A stretch of 64,000 bases of DNA from Rhizobium leguminosarum bv. trifolii WSM1325. Its GTDB lineage: Bacteria > Pseudomonadota > Alphaproteobacteria > Rhizobiales > Rhizobiaceae. The DNA is taken from contig CP001625.1 of assembly GCA_000023185.1 (NCBI GenBank), forward strand, positions 186,001 to 250,000, written 5' to 3'. Positions 53,701-62,226 of this stretch are shown here, piece by piece. The position numbers and the translations under genes were made by a program. The notes under the pieces are model-generated. The model had not been told where the DNA came from. It ran no database searches and saw only the letters and a list, made by a program, of their open reading frames with translations. The stretch's first letter is position 1. Each line of letters opens with the position of its first letter.

Positions 53701-53865
53701 GGCTGCTCCATCGAGCGACGCGCTGATCTCGATCGTTGGAAGGTCCATGTCGGGGAAATTTTGGATATCGAGACGGTTGAAGGCCCATAGCCCGCAGGCC
53801 GTCAACAAAATGAAAAGCAGAATTGGCGGAACGGGATTGCGAATGGACCAGGAGGAAAAATTCAT
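50797..53865 (-). CDS. RND efflux pump, inner-membrane permease (AcrB/MdtBC class)
   Basis: 1022 residues. MNFSSWSIRNPVPPILLFIL opens the first helix; two large periplasmic loops and twelve helices follow in the usual order. Helix 4 keeps the proton-relay aspartates in LVVGILVDDAIVEIENIERH, helix 6 segment MAVIATTFTLVAVFLPTAFM, and the C-terminal half has GIVSKNSILLVEYAIEARRA and PIIMTTIAMAGGMLPAAL. It shares an ATGA overlap with the adaptor gene. Expected to form a tripartite pump with the adaptor and NodT-type channel, driven by protons. Substrate cannot be told from sequence. Confidence 0.94.
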   Translation of the reverse strand: MNFSSWSIRNPVPPILLFILLTACGLWAFNRLDIQNFPDMDLPTIEISASLDGAAASQLETEVARKIEDELTGLTKLDSVTTTITDGSVSISVAFEVGKDTQEALDEVKSAVDQAQDELPEEMNAPTVTKQSLNSSPLITYVVRSDKLDSAELSWFIDNDMSRALMAVDGVGEVGRLGGVDREIRVELNANLLDGLGLTVNDVNSQVEAVQSDLSGGKGRIGGESQSVRTLAAVKSAEQLGAMAIPLPEGSWVGLDELGTVTDSHSDLTSLAYLNGKPVIAAQIKRSKGYSDTAVTDKVRDAMKVFAAAHPEVTIEEAYNTIVPTEQNYESSMHMVYEGALIAVFVVWLFLRDWRATLLAAVALPLSIIPTFLVMYMLGYSLNTITLLAISLVVGILVDDAIVEIENIERHLNMGKNPFDAAMEAADEIGMAVIATTFTLVAVFLPTAFMGGIPGIIFKQFGITASVAVLTSLLVARLVTPMMAAYMMKASGKAHEEDGRIMRCYLWLVKGALRRRWIPILATVGFLAFTALLLSHLSTGFFPASDDGQTQVSLTTPYGSTIEATDEAARKASAIIAGVDHVTSVFQATGTASTGGMNGTSNASTNSATLVVNLTPIDDRDVKQSQIEADLRKALEQLPGVRLEIGSGGNGTQLTLTLAGDNSELLEKAAANLEADLRTLSGIGNVTSSAAMQTPEVTIKPDLAEAASLGVTSKAIAEAIRVATAGAYDTALSKLNLPERQVAIRVMLDTANRQSLDAISLIPVEGKEGNVALGAIADISLGSSPSQIDRLDRSRNVSLTVELNGRNLSDVTAEAARLPSYQNLPQGVKFVEQGELKRQSELFTSFGTSMAIGIFCIYAVLVLLFHDFLQPVTILMALPLALGGALLPLVLTGTSFSMPAVIGLLLLMGIVSKNSILLVEYAIEARRAGMSRYDALVDACHKRARPIIMTTIAMAGGMLPAALSLVSGDPSFRQPMGIVVIGGLITSTFLSLLVIPVVFTFLDDVLNWLKTRLQEDNRHAAE

Positions 53866-54977
53866 TTCGCCTCCTCGTTCTTCGCTGACTGAGCGTCTTC
53901 CGACACTCTTACAACCGAACCGTCAGCCAGGAAGGCGCCGCCGGATGTCACGACCTTGTCGACCTTGTCTATCCCCGAGACGATTTCGACACGATCGTCT
54001 TGGCGCCGGCCCGTTTCGACGCGCTTGCGCGCCACGGTGAGCTTTTCAGTCTCCTTCAGGATGAAAACGTAAGAAAATCCGTCCTTGAGGGTCACCGCGG
54101 TCTCAGGCACGGTCAGAGCGTCTTTCTGGTCGAACTCAAAATAGCCACTCGCCAGAATGCCCGTCTTGGGTGCTGGCATTCCCTGGTCCGGCTGCAAGGT
54201 CACGTAAACAGTCACGCGACCATTGTCTGTCGAGGTCGTCGGCGAAACCAACCTCACCTCGCCGCCGACGTCACCGACCGGCGTCTTTATGACGGCTTTG
54301 GTCCCTTCCTTGACATCGGCCAGCCGTTTGACCGGCAACTCGGCCTTCCATTCGACTCTGTTTTGCCGGATCAGCTTGAACAGCTGATCACCGGCATTCA
54401 CAACGTTTCCAAGAGATGCGGAGCGTTCGGAAATAACCCCGTCGTCTACCGCGTAAACCTTCGTGCGCTCCAAGGTCAGTTGGGCAGAGGCAAGTGCTGC
54501 CTTGGCAGATAAGACGTCGGCTTTCGCTTTCCGCTCGGAAATCAGATATTCCGTCGTCTGCTGCTTGGACAACGCACCTGAGCCGGTCAATCCACGAGCG
54601 CGTTCAGCGTCCGCGACTGCCTGGTCGAGAGCCGCTTCCTGCTTTTCAACGGTGGCCTGCTGTTGTTCCAGTTCCGCTTGAGAGGTCTCGGCGTCGAACT
54701 GGACGAGCAGATCGCCTTTTTTTACCGCGGTGCCCACATCCGCTCTAACATCGGAGATCTTTAGGCCGCTGACCTCGGCCGCGATGACCGCCTCGTGCCA
54801 GGCGGCAAGGCGACCACTCGCGGGTATCGTCACGGGCCACTCCAGGGTCCGCGGAGCGGCGACGGCAACGGTCAAGGCAGCTGCTTGAGCGGTACTCTGT
54901 TCGGTGTCCTCGCTACGCGCAAGATAGGGCGTTAACGCGACCGTCGTCGCGACCAGGATGAAAGCAAATCTACGCAT
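53862..54977 (-). CDS. RND efflux periplasmic adaptor (HlyD/MFP family)
   Basis: 371 residues from ATG 54977; the longer frame is rejected because this ATG begins a proper signal peptide (MRRFAFILVATTVALTPYLA) and sits one base into the previous stop. Lipoyl-like half-motif ISDVRADVGTAVKKGDLLVQ, a coiled hairpin (SQAELEQQQATVEKQEAALD), and barrel segments VISERSASLGNVVNAGDQLF and TGILASGYFEFDQ follow in standard order. No lipobox, so it is soluble or anchored by an uncleaved helix. Overlaps the permease start by four bases. Confidence 0.92.
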   Translation of the reverse strand: MRRFAFILVATTVALTPYLARSEDTEQSTAQAAALTVAVAAPRTLEWPVTIPASGRLAAWHEAVIAAEVSGLKISDVRADVGTAVKKGDLLVQFDAETSQAELEQQQATVEKQEAALDQAVADAERARGLTGSGALSKQQTTEYLISERKAKADVLSAKAALASAQLTLERTKVYAVDDGVISERSASLGNVVNAGDQLFKLIRQNRVEWKAELPVKRLADVKEGTKAVIKTPVGDVGGEVRLVSPTTSTDNGRVTVYVTLQPDQGMPAPKTGILASGYFEFDQKDALTVPETAVTLKDGFSYVFILKETEKLTVARKRVETGRRQDDRVEIVSGIDKVDKVVTSGGAFLADGSVVRVSEDAQSAKNEEAK

Positions 54978-56401
54978 CAGTGGGTTCCATTGGCAGAGGC
55001 AATTGGCGCGCCAGCCGGGGCAGCCCAGCCGCCGCCGAGAGACTTGTAGAGGGCGATCCAATACTGGACCGCGTCGCGCCTGATTTCGATGAGGGTGATG
55101 GCGGCGGACTGTGCCGAACGACGGGCCTCCTCCCGGTCGAGGATACTGGCGCCACCGGATTTCCAGTTCTCATCGACCGAGCGGAAGTAGCTTTGATAAT
55201 TGTCAGCGGCGGTCTTTGCATCGCCGATACGCTTCAGAGCCGTGTTGACACGAATAAGAGCTGTCTCCACGTCGGCGACGGCCGTCAAGACGCCGGACTT
55301 GTAACTTGCGACAGCAACATCGTAATCCGCAACTGCGCTTCTGACGGCAGCCCTTTTAGTGCCGCCATCAAACAGCGGTATCGACAATGCGGGCCCAAAT
55401 GACCACGGAACCGATCTGCCGGTTACGGTGGACTGGCTGATTGAGATGGATCCACTCAAGCTGAGACTGGGATAGAGGTCGGCCTTCGCAGCGCCGACAT
55501 CTGAAATCGTTGCCGCGACTTCCGCTTCCAGCGCGTTGATGTCGGGCCTTTGTCGCAAAACATCCGCCGGTACAGAGACGATCCGCAACGATGACGGCTG
55601 TGGAATGCGACTTTTACCGTGATCCAGCAATGTTTTGATCACCAACTCATCGGTGGCCGTCAGTTGGACCAATGACTTGACGATGATTTCGCAGTCCCCG
55701 CGCTGGGCCGTCAGATTGGAAGAGGATGTCGCAGCGCTCGCTCGGGAGAGCGCCAGATCGGCTGTTGATGTAAAGCCGGACTGCGCCGATTTTTCAGTCG
55801 CGAGTATCGTTTCTCTCTGCGATGCAAGCTCATCACGGTAAAGCTGTTCCAACTGACGACAGGCGCGATATTGGACATAGTAATCACCGACCTCGGCAGC
55901 GACCGAAATCCGCGCGTCATGCCACGACCAGACCTTGCCCTGGGCTCGTAAGGCCGCGGCCTGTGTCTCTTTCTTGGTCTTGCCGAACAAATCGAGTTCC
56001 CAGGCGGCGTCGAGACCGCCACTCCTGTTCGTTCCAGCCACGATTTTGTTGAGGTCGTCCCCGGTGTTAGCCTCGCGCGTTGCCGAGGCGGACCCGTCCA
56101 GCGACGGGAAGAGGCCAGCCCTTGCGCTATCGAGCGTCGCACGCGCCTTGTCAATGTTGGCGACAGCTTCCTGAACCGTGGGATTTTCCCGTTCAGCCAG
56201 CGTCAGTAACTCCGTCAGCGAAGGATCTTTAAAGCTTGCCCACCACGCGACGAGCTCGGGGGAGCGACCTCCGTGCGGCAGTGTCGCGTGCCAATAGGGC
56301 GCCACGACAGACCTCGAAGGTTTGAGTGCGCCAAGACTGGTACAACCGCTGAGTACCGCCAAAATGGCGAGGATGGAAACTGAGGAGAAAACTATGCGCA
56401 T
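54977..56401 (-). CDS. Outer-membrane efflux lipoprotein, NodT/OprM family
   Basis: 474 residues, first gene of the operon. A lipoprotein signal is visible (VSILAILAVLSGCTSLG, lipobox LSGC). The repeated outer-membrane efflux domain appears twice: ENPTVQEAVANIDKARATLD with GLFPSLDGSASAT, and RPDINALEAEVAATISDVGA with LYPSLSLSGSISIS. IPLFDGGTKRAAVRSAVADY and YKSGVLTAVADVETAL are further family hallmarks. It forms the TolC-like channel for the pump. Divergent from a broken response regulator; the 147-base gap contains a direct repeat. Confidence 0.92.
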   Translation of the reverse strand: MRIVFSSVSILAILAVLSGCTSLGALKPSRSVVAPYWHATLPHGGRSPELVAWWASFKDPSLTELLTLAERENPTVQEAVANIDKARATLDSARAGLFPSLDGSASATREANTGDDLNKIVAGTNRSGGLDAAWELDLFGKTKKETQAAALRAQGKVWSWHDARISVAAEVGDYYVQYRACRQLEQLYRDELASQRETILATEKSAQSGFTSTADLALSRASAATSSSNLTAQRGDCEIIVKSLVQLTATDELVIKTLLDHGKSRIPQPSSLRIVSVPADVLRQRPDINALEAEVAATISDVGAAKADLYPSLSLSGSISISQSTVTGRSVPWSFGPALSIPLFDGGTKRAAVRSAVADYDVAVASYKSGVLTAVADVETALIRVNTALKRIGDAKTAADNYQSYFRSVDENWKSGGASILDREEARRSAQSAAITLIEIRRDAVQYWIALYKSLGGGWAAPAGAPIASANGTH

Positions 56402-56449
56402 GAAATCCCGGCTGCCCTGAAGCTGTCGGCCGCACTATAGGGATCGCGA

Positions 56450-56477
56450 TGTTAATGTCGGTCAAGAACGTGTTAAG
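56450..56477. promoter_or_regulatory. Direct repeat upstream of the efflux operon (candidate response-regulator site)
   Basis: TGTTAA occurs at 56450-56455 and 56471-56476, exactly 21 bases apart, two helical turns. OmpR/CpxR-family regulators bind such tandem half-sites. The site lies 49-76 bases upstream of the NodT gene, and about 72 bases before the truncated regulator. Confidence 0.5.
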
Positions 56478-56548
56478 TTAGGTAAAACTGCTGTATTCCC
56501 CGCCTGCTAGCCTCAAGCTGCACCCATCGAATTGACGGGTGCAATTAC

Positions 56549-56905
56549 ATGACCAACGTGCTTTTGATCGATGATGATATCGAGCTTACGAATTTGCTCG
56601 GCGAATACCTGACCGAGGAGGGTTTCGTTGTCGAGACAACCGCGGATGGTAGGATCGGTGTTGCCGAAGCGATGTCGCCTTCAACCGATATCGTCGTTCT
56701 GGATATCATGATGCCCCGCATGAGCGGCATTGAGGTCTTGCGGAAAATTCGACAGGTAAGCGACGTGCCCGTGTTGATGCTGACGGCTCGTGGAGATGAT
56801 GTCGACCGCATTTCGGTCTCAATCTCGGGGCGGATGATTACGTCCTTGTTCACCGGGCGAGCTTGCGGCACGGATCCGTGCGATCTGCCTTGGCTTGGCG
56901 ATCAC
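56549..56905 (+). pseudogene. CpxR/OmpR-family response regulator, truncated and frameshifted
   Basis: The receiver domain is intact up to residue ~90: MTNVLLIDDDIELTNLLGEY, Asp in IVVLDIMMPRMSGIEVL, and VPVLMLTARGDDVDRI. After that, a one-base loss near 56812 puts FGLNLGADDYV in another frame, and a further deletion shifts PGELAARIRAI into a third. The DNA-binding domain expected after that is absent, as is a sensor kinase. It is divergent from the RND operon and was probably its activator. Now a pseudogene unless the shifts are sequencing errors, which would still leave the missing C-terminus. Confidence 0.78.
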
Positions 56906-57320
56906 ACGACGGGCGGCAGAATGGCACGGTGGTTCGGCAACCACGCAAAACAAGGCGACTGGGGGTCTGCGTGTGGCCATCACTCTTCCAGCTTTAGGGC
57001 TACATCGAGCAACGCCGCTAGCTTCCTAGCGTCGACGGGTGACGTTCGACCGGACGTCGCGCATCGCATTCGAGATGCCAATCAATGCTGCTTAACGCGG
57101 GGTGGGGCGTGATCTGATCGACCGAGGCGGTCGTCCCTTGCTCTGACAACGGCGGGCGTTAGGGTTCTCGGCGGCGGCGCGCATCACCTACCGGATCAAG
57201 CCGGCCGCCACAAAACGCAGAATACCTGCGTATGCCGCGGGCAGTTGACATCTGTTGCCGGTGCCAGCCCCAGCTGTTCCAGTTCGTGCAGAATAGCGAC
57301 CGAGAGTGAGAATTGGGCGT
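56906..57320. other. Gene-free stretch
   Basis: About 415 bases between the truncated response regulator and the PIN toxin gene. No trace of the missing DNA-binding domain or kinase was found. Short frames only. Confidence 0.4.
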
Positions 57321-57911
57321 TCATAATGATCGCGCCTCCACTCGGGCTCGATAGAGGATGACCCGACCGGTCGGTATGATCTGTGAGAGGAAATCGAAGT
57401 CGCGGACATTGCCAGTCAGCACGCTCGCACCCAGCTGCCGTGCCTGCAAGAAGACCATGGCGTCATTGACGAAGCGGCGCTCATGTCGCTCCCCCTTTGG
57501 CAGGCTGCTCAGACGAAAGAGCAGACCCGCCAACACGCCGGCATGTCCCCAGATGGCTGCATCTGGGGCGTGAAGTCGGTGTTCCGGAATGTCATCGACC
57601 GTCGCCGCGATTGTGTCGAGGACCGCCTTTGTTGAGGCGTGCCTGGGGTCCAGTCGGCCGAAGGCATGGGTCAACTCAGACAGGCAGACCGCCGAATGGT
57701 GGCATAGTCGATACGTAATCAGCCTATCGACCTCCACCGGCGAGCGCCCTTGAAGCACATCCAGATAGACGCTGGTGTCCAGGAACAGAGGCCCTCCAAT
57801 TGCCGGTTCGTCAGCAACCCAGGGAAGATCTTCGTCGGGCCTGCGCTCGAGCGACCCGACGTGCTTCTGGGGTTTTAGTGATCGGAGGGCTTCAGAGAGA
57901 TCAAATCCCAA
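57321..57911 (-). CDS. PIN-domain (VapC-like) toxin
   Basis: 196 residues from TTG 57911, which overlaps the end of the antitoxin gene by 11 bases; no ATG or GTG is available nearby. After a ~40-residue N-terminal extension (LSEALRSLKPQKHVG), the PIN nuclease domain has acidic residues in PLFLDTSVYLDVLQG, VCLSELTHAFG, FVNDAMVFLQA and NVRDFDFL, the usual four-carboxylate set. Likely a ribonuclease controlled by the upstream antitoxin. Its N-terminal extension is longer than a typical 130-residue VapC. Confidence 0.82.
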   Translation of the reverse strand: MGFDLSEALRSLKPQKHVGSLERRPDEDLPWVADEPAIGGPLFLDTSVYLDVLQGRSPVEVDRLITYRLCHHSAVCLSELTHAFGRLDPRHASTKAVLDTIAATVDDIPEHRLHAPDAAIWGHAGVLAGLLFRLSSLPKGERHERRFVNDAMVFLQARQLGASVLTGNVRDFDFLSQIIPTGRVILYRARVEARSL

Positions 57912-58197
57912 GATCGATATCCGTCGGGATGCGGCCCTTGCGGCCCACCAGGCGCGAGCCGAAGTCGTCTTCGAGAGCCAGCCGTGAAAGCGCCAATTCC
58001 AGCAGCTCGGTGTCGGAGGTAACATGGGCCCGCTTCTTAGCTGCCTCGATCAGCTCCGAAGGCACTCGCCCCGACAAGCGGGTATTCTTCGCCGTGCCAA
58101 GGAGACCGACGGCCTTCGCTTGCTCGAGCACGAGCTTGTTGCGGGCTAACGCGACCTTCGCTTCGCGTTCCGCCGCACTTTGTGGTTGGGTGCCCAT
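57901..58197 (-). CDS. Antitoxin partner of the PIN toxin
   Basis: 98 residues from ATG 58197 (GCAGGAGC upstream). The middle RLSGRVPSELIEAAKKRAHV then TSDTELLELALSRLALEDDF is a ribbon-helix-helix-like DNA-binding pattern (strand R-x-S-x-R-V-P, then two helices), and the tail RKGRIPTDIDLGI should wrap the toxin. It precedes and overlaps the toxin gene, the normal order for autoregulated type II pairs. No family name is certain. Confidence 0.75.
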   Translation of the reverse strand: MGTQPQSAAEREAKVALARNKLVLEQAKAVGLLGTAKNTRLSGRVPSELIEAAKKRAHVTSDTELLELALSRLALEDDFGSRLVGRKGRIPTDIDLGI

Positions 58198-58297
58198 GAG
58201 ATGCTCCTGCGTTGAACAGAATATAGATTGCGTTGAACGGGAAGGCAAGCTTCCATAGCGGTCGGCAGGTTGCGATCCAGGCGTTCTCGGCAAATCA

Positions 58298-58560
58298 TCA
58301 TGGCAATGACGACGGGGACATTGGTGGATCCTCGCCGTCGTCTCGACGGCTGCGAGTTTGGAGCTCCAGGGAGCCGGGCGTTTCGAGGAACGCGAACGCC
58401 TCGTCGCCGGAAGTCGCCTCGGCTACGTAGTAGCCGGCATCGCGGATCATCTCCGAGATGTCGATCAAAATCAGCGGGTCGACGACCATCGAAGCATCGG
58501 CGAACACCCGTTCGGCCTTGAAACGGTCGGCGGCATTCTGGGTGGTTAACCTTTTGTGAC
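58298..58560 (-). pseudogene. Receiver-domain fragment
   Basis: The minus strand reads PLILIDISEMIRDAGYYVAE, then ATSGDEAFAFLETPGSLELQ, matching the first half of a rhizobial single-domain response regulator (VVEDEPLIRMDISEMIRDAGY...EA.S.DEA...LE). The leading acidic pair is degraded and the phospho-acceptor half is missing or shifted; the frame upstream (to 58693) is unrelated. A decayed relative of the regulators at 42297 and 44604. Confidence 0.62.
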
Positions 58561-58707
58561 CCAGGTCAGTGGGGGAAGTCAGCGGGGTTAGCGACAAGGG
58601 AACTGCCGTCGACGAGGGCATTGCGGAAAAGGATTTTGCGGCGTTGCAATAGATCATGACGCAGTGCAATATAACCGTCATGAACTCGTGCAATTGGGCG
58701 CCGTGCG

Positions 58708-58914
58708 ATGAGGATCTGCATCTATAAGTCGGACAGAGCGCCTGAGCTTACCCTCATGCTGCGAGAGGGTTTGCCCTTTCCTCTTGATGCTGACGTCGAC
58801 AAATGGACCAAAATCAAGGTCGTAACCGACAGGGAAATGAGAGCAGATCTTTTGATTGAGATCAGCGGTGCGGGATACCTGTTAGTTCGACTTGGCGCCA
58901 TTCGCCGCCATTAG
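58708..58914 (+). CDS. Small hypothetical protein
   Basis: 68 residues: MRICIYKSDRAPELTLMLRE, GLPFPLDADVDKWTKIKVVT, ending GAGYLLVRLGAIRRH. The composition is balanced and it has no membrane segment. Not recognised, although rhizobial plasmids carry many proteins of this size. Ribosome site is weak, so translation is uncertain. The last residues may be an extension created by loss of the natural stop. Confidence 0.45.
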   Translation: MRICIYKSDRAPELTLMLREGLPFPLDADVDKWTKIKVVTDREMRADLLIEISGAGYLLVRLGAIRRH

Positions 58915-59286
58915 GCAATAGCGCGGCCATTGCCGTCGCGTTGTCGCGCCACCTCGTGGCATCCAAATTGCAAATAGGATCCCGAGCTGCAGGGCAAGTG
59001 GTCGGGACGTGCTCGACAATGACCGCGCCTCGGAAAGAAGCCACGGAACCATCGCAACATTGGCCAACGCAGCTCAGGGCGCTCCGACATCAGGTCGTAG
59101 AGCGCCCTCACGCTTTCGATACCATGGCCGGAGATTGAAAGGCTCTATGATACAGGGTAATTCTGTGATCAGCAGTGGAGAATCCGAGCCGGTAAAGCAG
59201 GATCCGGGTGCTGAGTTGCACCGAACGAGCTAGAGCCTTTAAGACCGGTTGCGAAGTATCGCCAAATTAGCCTCCTGAGATCAATA
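58915..59286. other. Gene-free stretch
   Basis: No supported gene in 370 bases upstream of the LysR gene. The AT-rich end near 59240-59285 should contain its promoter. Confidence 0.4.
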
Positions 59287-60189
59287 ATGCAGTTCAAGCG
59301 CAATGAAATTCACGAGCTGTCGATCTTTCTCGCGATAGTCCAATACCGTAGTTTTCGCAAAGCGGCGGATCACCTAGAAGTAACAGCTTCCGCCCTGAGC
59401 CACAGCATGAAGGCGCTTGAGCAAAGGCTGGGCGTGCGCCTCCTTAATCGAACCAGCCGCAGCGTTGCACCAACCGCCGCCGGAACAGCCCTCGCCGAGA
59501 AGATCTCTGCCGGGCTCGAGCTTATCAACTCCGGATTGGAGGACTTGAACGGACATTATCAAGGTGGCGCCGGCAGCATTCGCATCAATGTTCTGAAAGA
59601 TGCCGCCGTTCTGCTTTTGCGGCCAGCCATTCCGGTGTTCCAGCAACGCTTCCCGAATGTCGAGCTTGAGGTCGCCGTGGATGACCAGTTCATCGATGTC
59701 ACCGCGGACGGGTTCGATGCCGGTATCCGGTACAGCGGCACCATCCCGGAAGACATGATCGCAGTTCCTCTCACTCCTCCTTTAAAGTGGGTCGCGGTTG
59801 CTGCCCCTGATTATCTCAGAAGTCATGGTCGCCCTGTCATGCCGGAGGACCTCAATTCCCACCACTGCATCCGGATACGGACGGGCCGCGGCCAGATCTA
59901 CAAGTGGGAATTCGAACGCGGCGATGACCGGCGCGAGATCGACGTTCCCGGAGCGCTGATATCAGGCGAAACCGATCTTGCCATCAATGCGGCTCTGGAA
60001 GGCGCCGGGTTGTGCTATTGCCTGGAACGGTTGGCAAGCCCCTACGTTTCCGCAGGCCGCCTGGAAGTCGTCCTTCCCAAATGGGCGTCGATGGGCCCGC
60101 CGTTTTCGATGTATTATTCCAGCCGGCGGCAGCTTCCCTTCGGCGTCGACGCGCTGATCAAGATCGTTCGCGGCTTGAACGGATTTTAG
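59287..60189 (+). CDS. LysR-family transcriptional regulator
   Basis: 300 residues. The N-terminal winged HTH (LSIFLAIVQYRSFRKAADHL, ALSHSMKALEQRLGVRLLNR, TSRSVAPTAAGTALAEKI) is typical of the CrgA/AaeR-like branch. The effector domain has FPNVELEVAVDDQFIDVTAD and GFDAGIRYSGTIPEDMIAVP, characteristic of that branch. It stands 120 bases upstream of an epimerase and two aldo/keto reductases on the same strand and probably controls them. Intact, with normal length. A 5' ribosome site is weak (CCTGAGATC). Confidence 0.9.
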   Translation: MQFKRNEIHELSIFLAIVQYRSFRKAADHLEVTASALSHSMKALEQRLGVRLLNRTSRSVAPTAAGTALAEKISAGLELINSGLEDLNGHYQGGAGSIRINVLKDAAVLLLRPAIPVFQQRFPNVELEVAVDDQFIDVTADGFDAGIRYSGTIPEDMIAVPLTPPLKWVAVAAPDYLRSHGRPVMPEDLNSHHCIRIRTGRGQIYKWEFERGDDRREIDVPGALISGETDLAINAALEGAGLCYCLERLASPYVSAGRLEVVLPKWASMGPPFSMYYSSRRQLPFGVDALIKIVRGLNGF

Positions 60190-60308
60190 CGACTGTTTCA
60201 AATCGATGAGCCTGATTCATCGGTACAGTGATTTCCACTCTATTGATTCATCGCTCTCCCGCGTTGTACCGCTTCCATCGAACCTTCATCAGGAAGCGGA
60301 CACATCAC

Positions 60309-61205
60309 ATGAGCAAGCGGATCATCTTTACCGGCGGTAGCGGCAAGGCCGGCCGCCATGCGATTCCATATCTGGTGGGGAAAGGACACAAGGTCCGCAA
60401 CCTCGACCTCGTTCCCTTGAACTGCCCCGGCGTGCAGACGTTGATCACCGATCTCAGCGATAGCGGCCAGACCTTCAACGCCTTGTCGATGCATTTCAGC
60501 GGCGAGGATCTGCAGGCGCCGGGCGGACCGGCCAAGGTTGATGCCGTCGTGCATTTCGCCGCTATACCGAGCCTGCTGCTCAAGCCCGACAACCAGACTT
60601 TTTTGGTCAATGCGGCCTCGACCTACAACGTCATCGAAGCGGCGGTGAAGCTCGGCATTCCCAAGGTGATCATCGCGTCGAGCGAAACCACGTACGGCGT
60701 CTGTTTTGCTGAGGGCGACAAGGATTTCCATTCGTTTCCGCTCGAAGAAGATTATGACATCGACCCGATGGACAGCTATGGGCTCTCCAAGGTCGTCAAC
60801 GAGAAGACGGCCCGCGCCTTTGCGATGCGCAGCGGCATCGACATCTACGCCCTGCGGATCGCCAACGTCATCGAACCGCATGAATATGAGCGTTTTCCGG
60901 GCTTCCTTGCCGATCCGCCATCGCGCAAGCGCAACGCCTGGAGCTACATCGATGCCCGCGATCTCGGGCAGATCGTCGATCTTTGCCTGCGGGCCGACGG
61001 CCTCGGTTTCCAGGTCTTCAATGCCGTCAACGACACGATCACGGCAAGCGAGCCAACGCGGGATTTCCTCGGCAAATGGGCGCCGAACACGCCGATCCTC
61101 CGGGAGCTCGGCAAATTCGAAGCGCCGCTCTCGAACCGGAAGATCCGGGAGGTTCTCGGTTTCAAGGAAGAACACAACTGGCGAAAATACGTTACCGGCG
61201 CATGA
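60309..61205 (+). CDS. NAD-dependent epimerase/dehydratase (extended SDR)
   Basis: 298 residues. The cofactor motif is atypical but clear (IIFTGGSGKAGRHAIPYLVG), followed by AVVHFAAIPS, catalytic region ASSETTYG and YGLSKVVNEK (Tyr-x3-Lys), and a C-terminal substrate domain with PSRKRNAWSYIDARDLGQIV. It resembles uronate dehydrogenase/UDP-glucose 4-epimerase-like SDRs of rhizobia. Likely acts on a sugar or sugar acid. First gene of a set with two aldo/keto reductases; 52 bases separate it from the next. Confidence 0.87.
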   Translation: MSKRIIFTGGSGKAGRHAIPYLVGKGHKVRNLDLVPLNCPGVQTLITDLSDSGQTFNALSMHFSGEDLQAPGGPAKVDAVVHFAAIPSLLLKPDNQTFLVNAASTYNVIEAAVKLGIPKVIIASSETTYGVCFAEGDKDFHSFPLEEDYDIDPMDSYGLSKVVNEKTARAFAMRSGIDIYALRIANVIEPHEYERFPGFLADPPSRKRNAWSYIDARDLGQIVDLCLRADGLGFQVFNAVNDTITASEPTRDFLGKWAPNTPILRELGKFEAPLSNRKIREVLGFKEEHNWRKYVTGA

Positions 61206-61257
61206 TGCCGCGAGGCGCATTTCCGGCACCGCCGATCAACAACTTTGAGGAAAGACC

Positions 61258-62226
61258 ATGAAGACCACAAGACTTGGCAAGACAGGGCTGGAAGTCAGCC
61301 GCATCTGCTTCGGCTGCATGTCCTTTGGCAAGCAGACCGACGAACGCCCGTGGGTTCTGGGGCTCGAAGAGGCGCGGCCACTTTATAAGCGCGCATGGGA
61401 TGCCGGCATCAATTTCTTCGATACGGCCAATGTCTATGCGCAGGGCACCAGCGAAGAGATCACCGGCGTCCTGCTCAAGGAACTGGCGCCCCGCCAGGAG
61501 ATCGTGCTGGCGACCAAGGTCTTCGGCCGCATGCGTCCCGGGCCGAACGGCCAGGGTCTTTCCCGCGCCGCGATCCTTAGCGAGATCGACAACAGCCTGC
61601 GCCGCCTCGGCACCGACTATGTCGATCTCTACCAGATCCACCGCTTCGACCCGTTCACCCCGGTCGAAGAAACCATGCAGGCGCTGAACGACGTCGTGCG
61701 CGCCGGCAAGGCCCGCTATATCGGCGCATCCTCGATGTGGGCCTGGCAGTTTTCCAAGCTCCAGCATGCAGCCGAGGTCAACGGCTGGACGAAGTTCGTT
61801 TCGATGCAGAACCAGGTCAGCCTCACCTATCGCGAGGAAGAACGCGAAATGCTGCCGCTCTGCAGCGATCAGGGTATCGCCGTCCTTCCTTGGAGCCCGC
61901 TTGCCGGCGGCAAGCTGACCCGTCCTTGGGGCACCGAGACCAAGCGCGCCACCACCGACCGCTACAACAAGAGCATGTATGAGAAGACCGGCGATCGGGA
62001 CGTCGTCGAGGCCGTCGAAGCCGTCGCCAAGGCGCGCAAGACGTCCATGGCGCAGGTCGCGATGGCCTGGGTGCTGCAGAAGCCGGTCGTTACCTCGCCG
62101 ATCGTCGGCGTCAGCAAGATGAGCCATCTCGAGGATGCGATCGCCGCGGTCGGCTTCGAACTCACGGGTGATGACGTCAAGGCGCTCGAAGCCCCCTACA
62201 AATCGCTGCACGTCGCCGGGTTCTGA
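61258..62226 (+). CDS. Aldo/keto reductase
   Basis: 322 residues, AKR family with TIM barrel. LGKTGLEVSRICFGCMSFG is the typical start; catalytic Asp and Tyr occur in INFFDTANVYAQGTSEEITG, Lys in VLATKVFG, and His in DLYQIHRFDPFTPVEE. The NADPH-binding end has VTSPIVGVSKMSHLEDAI. AAAGACC before ATG 61258 gives a moderate ribosome site. It resembles AKR9/AKR11-type reductases acting on sugars or aldehydes. Second gene of the LysR-associated cluster. A short GC palindrome followed by TTTT at 62234 may end this transcript. Confidence 0.9.
   Translation: MKTTRLGKTGLEVSRICFGCMSFGKQTDERPWVLGLEEARPLYKRAWDAGINFFDTANVYAQGTSEEITGVLLKELAPRQEIVLATKVFGRMRPGPNGQGLSRAAILSEIDNSLRRLGTDYVDLYQIHRFDPFTPVEETMQALNDVVRAGKARYIGASSMWAWQFSKLQHAAEVNGWTKFVSMQNQVSLTYREEEREMLPLCSDQGIAVLPWSPLAGGKLTRPWGTETKRATTDRYNKSMYEKTGDRDVVEAVEAVAKARKTSMAQVAMAWVLQKPVVTSPIVGVSKMSHLEDAIAAVGFELTGDDVKALEAPYKSLHVAGF

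Noticed and set aside
60240..61229. 329-residue minus-strand frame opposite the epimerase
   Set aside because: Antisense shadow; the plus strand has all SDR motifs.
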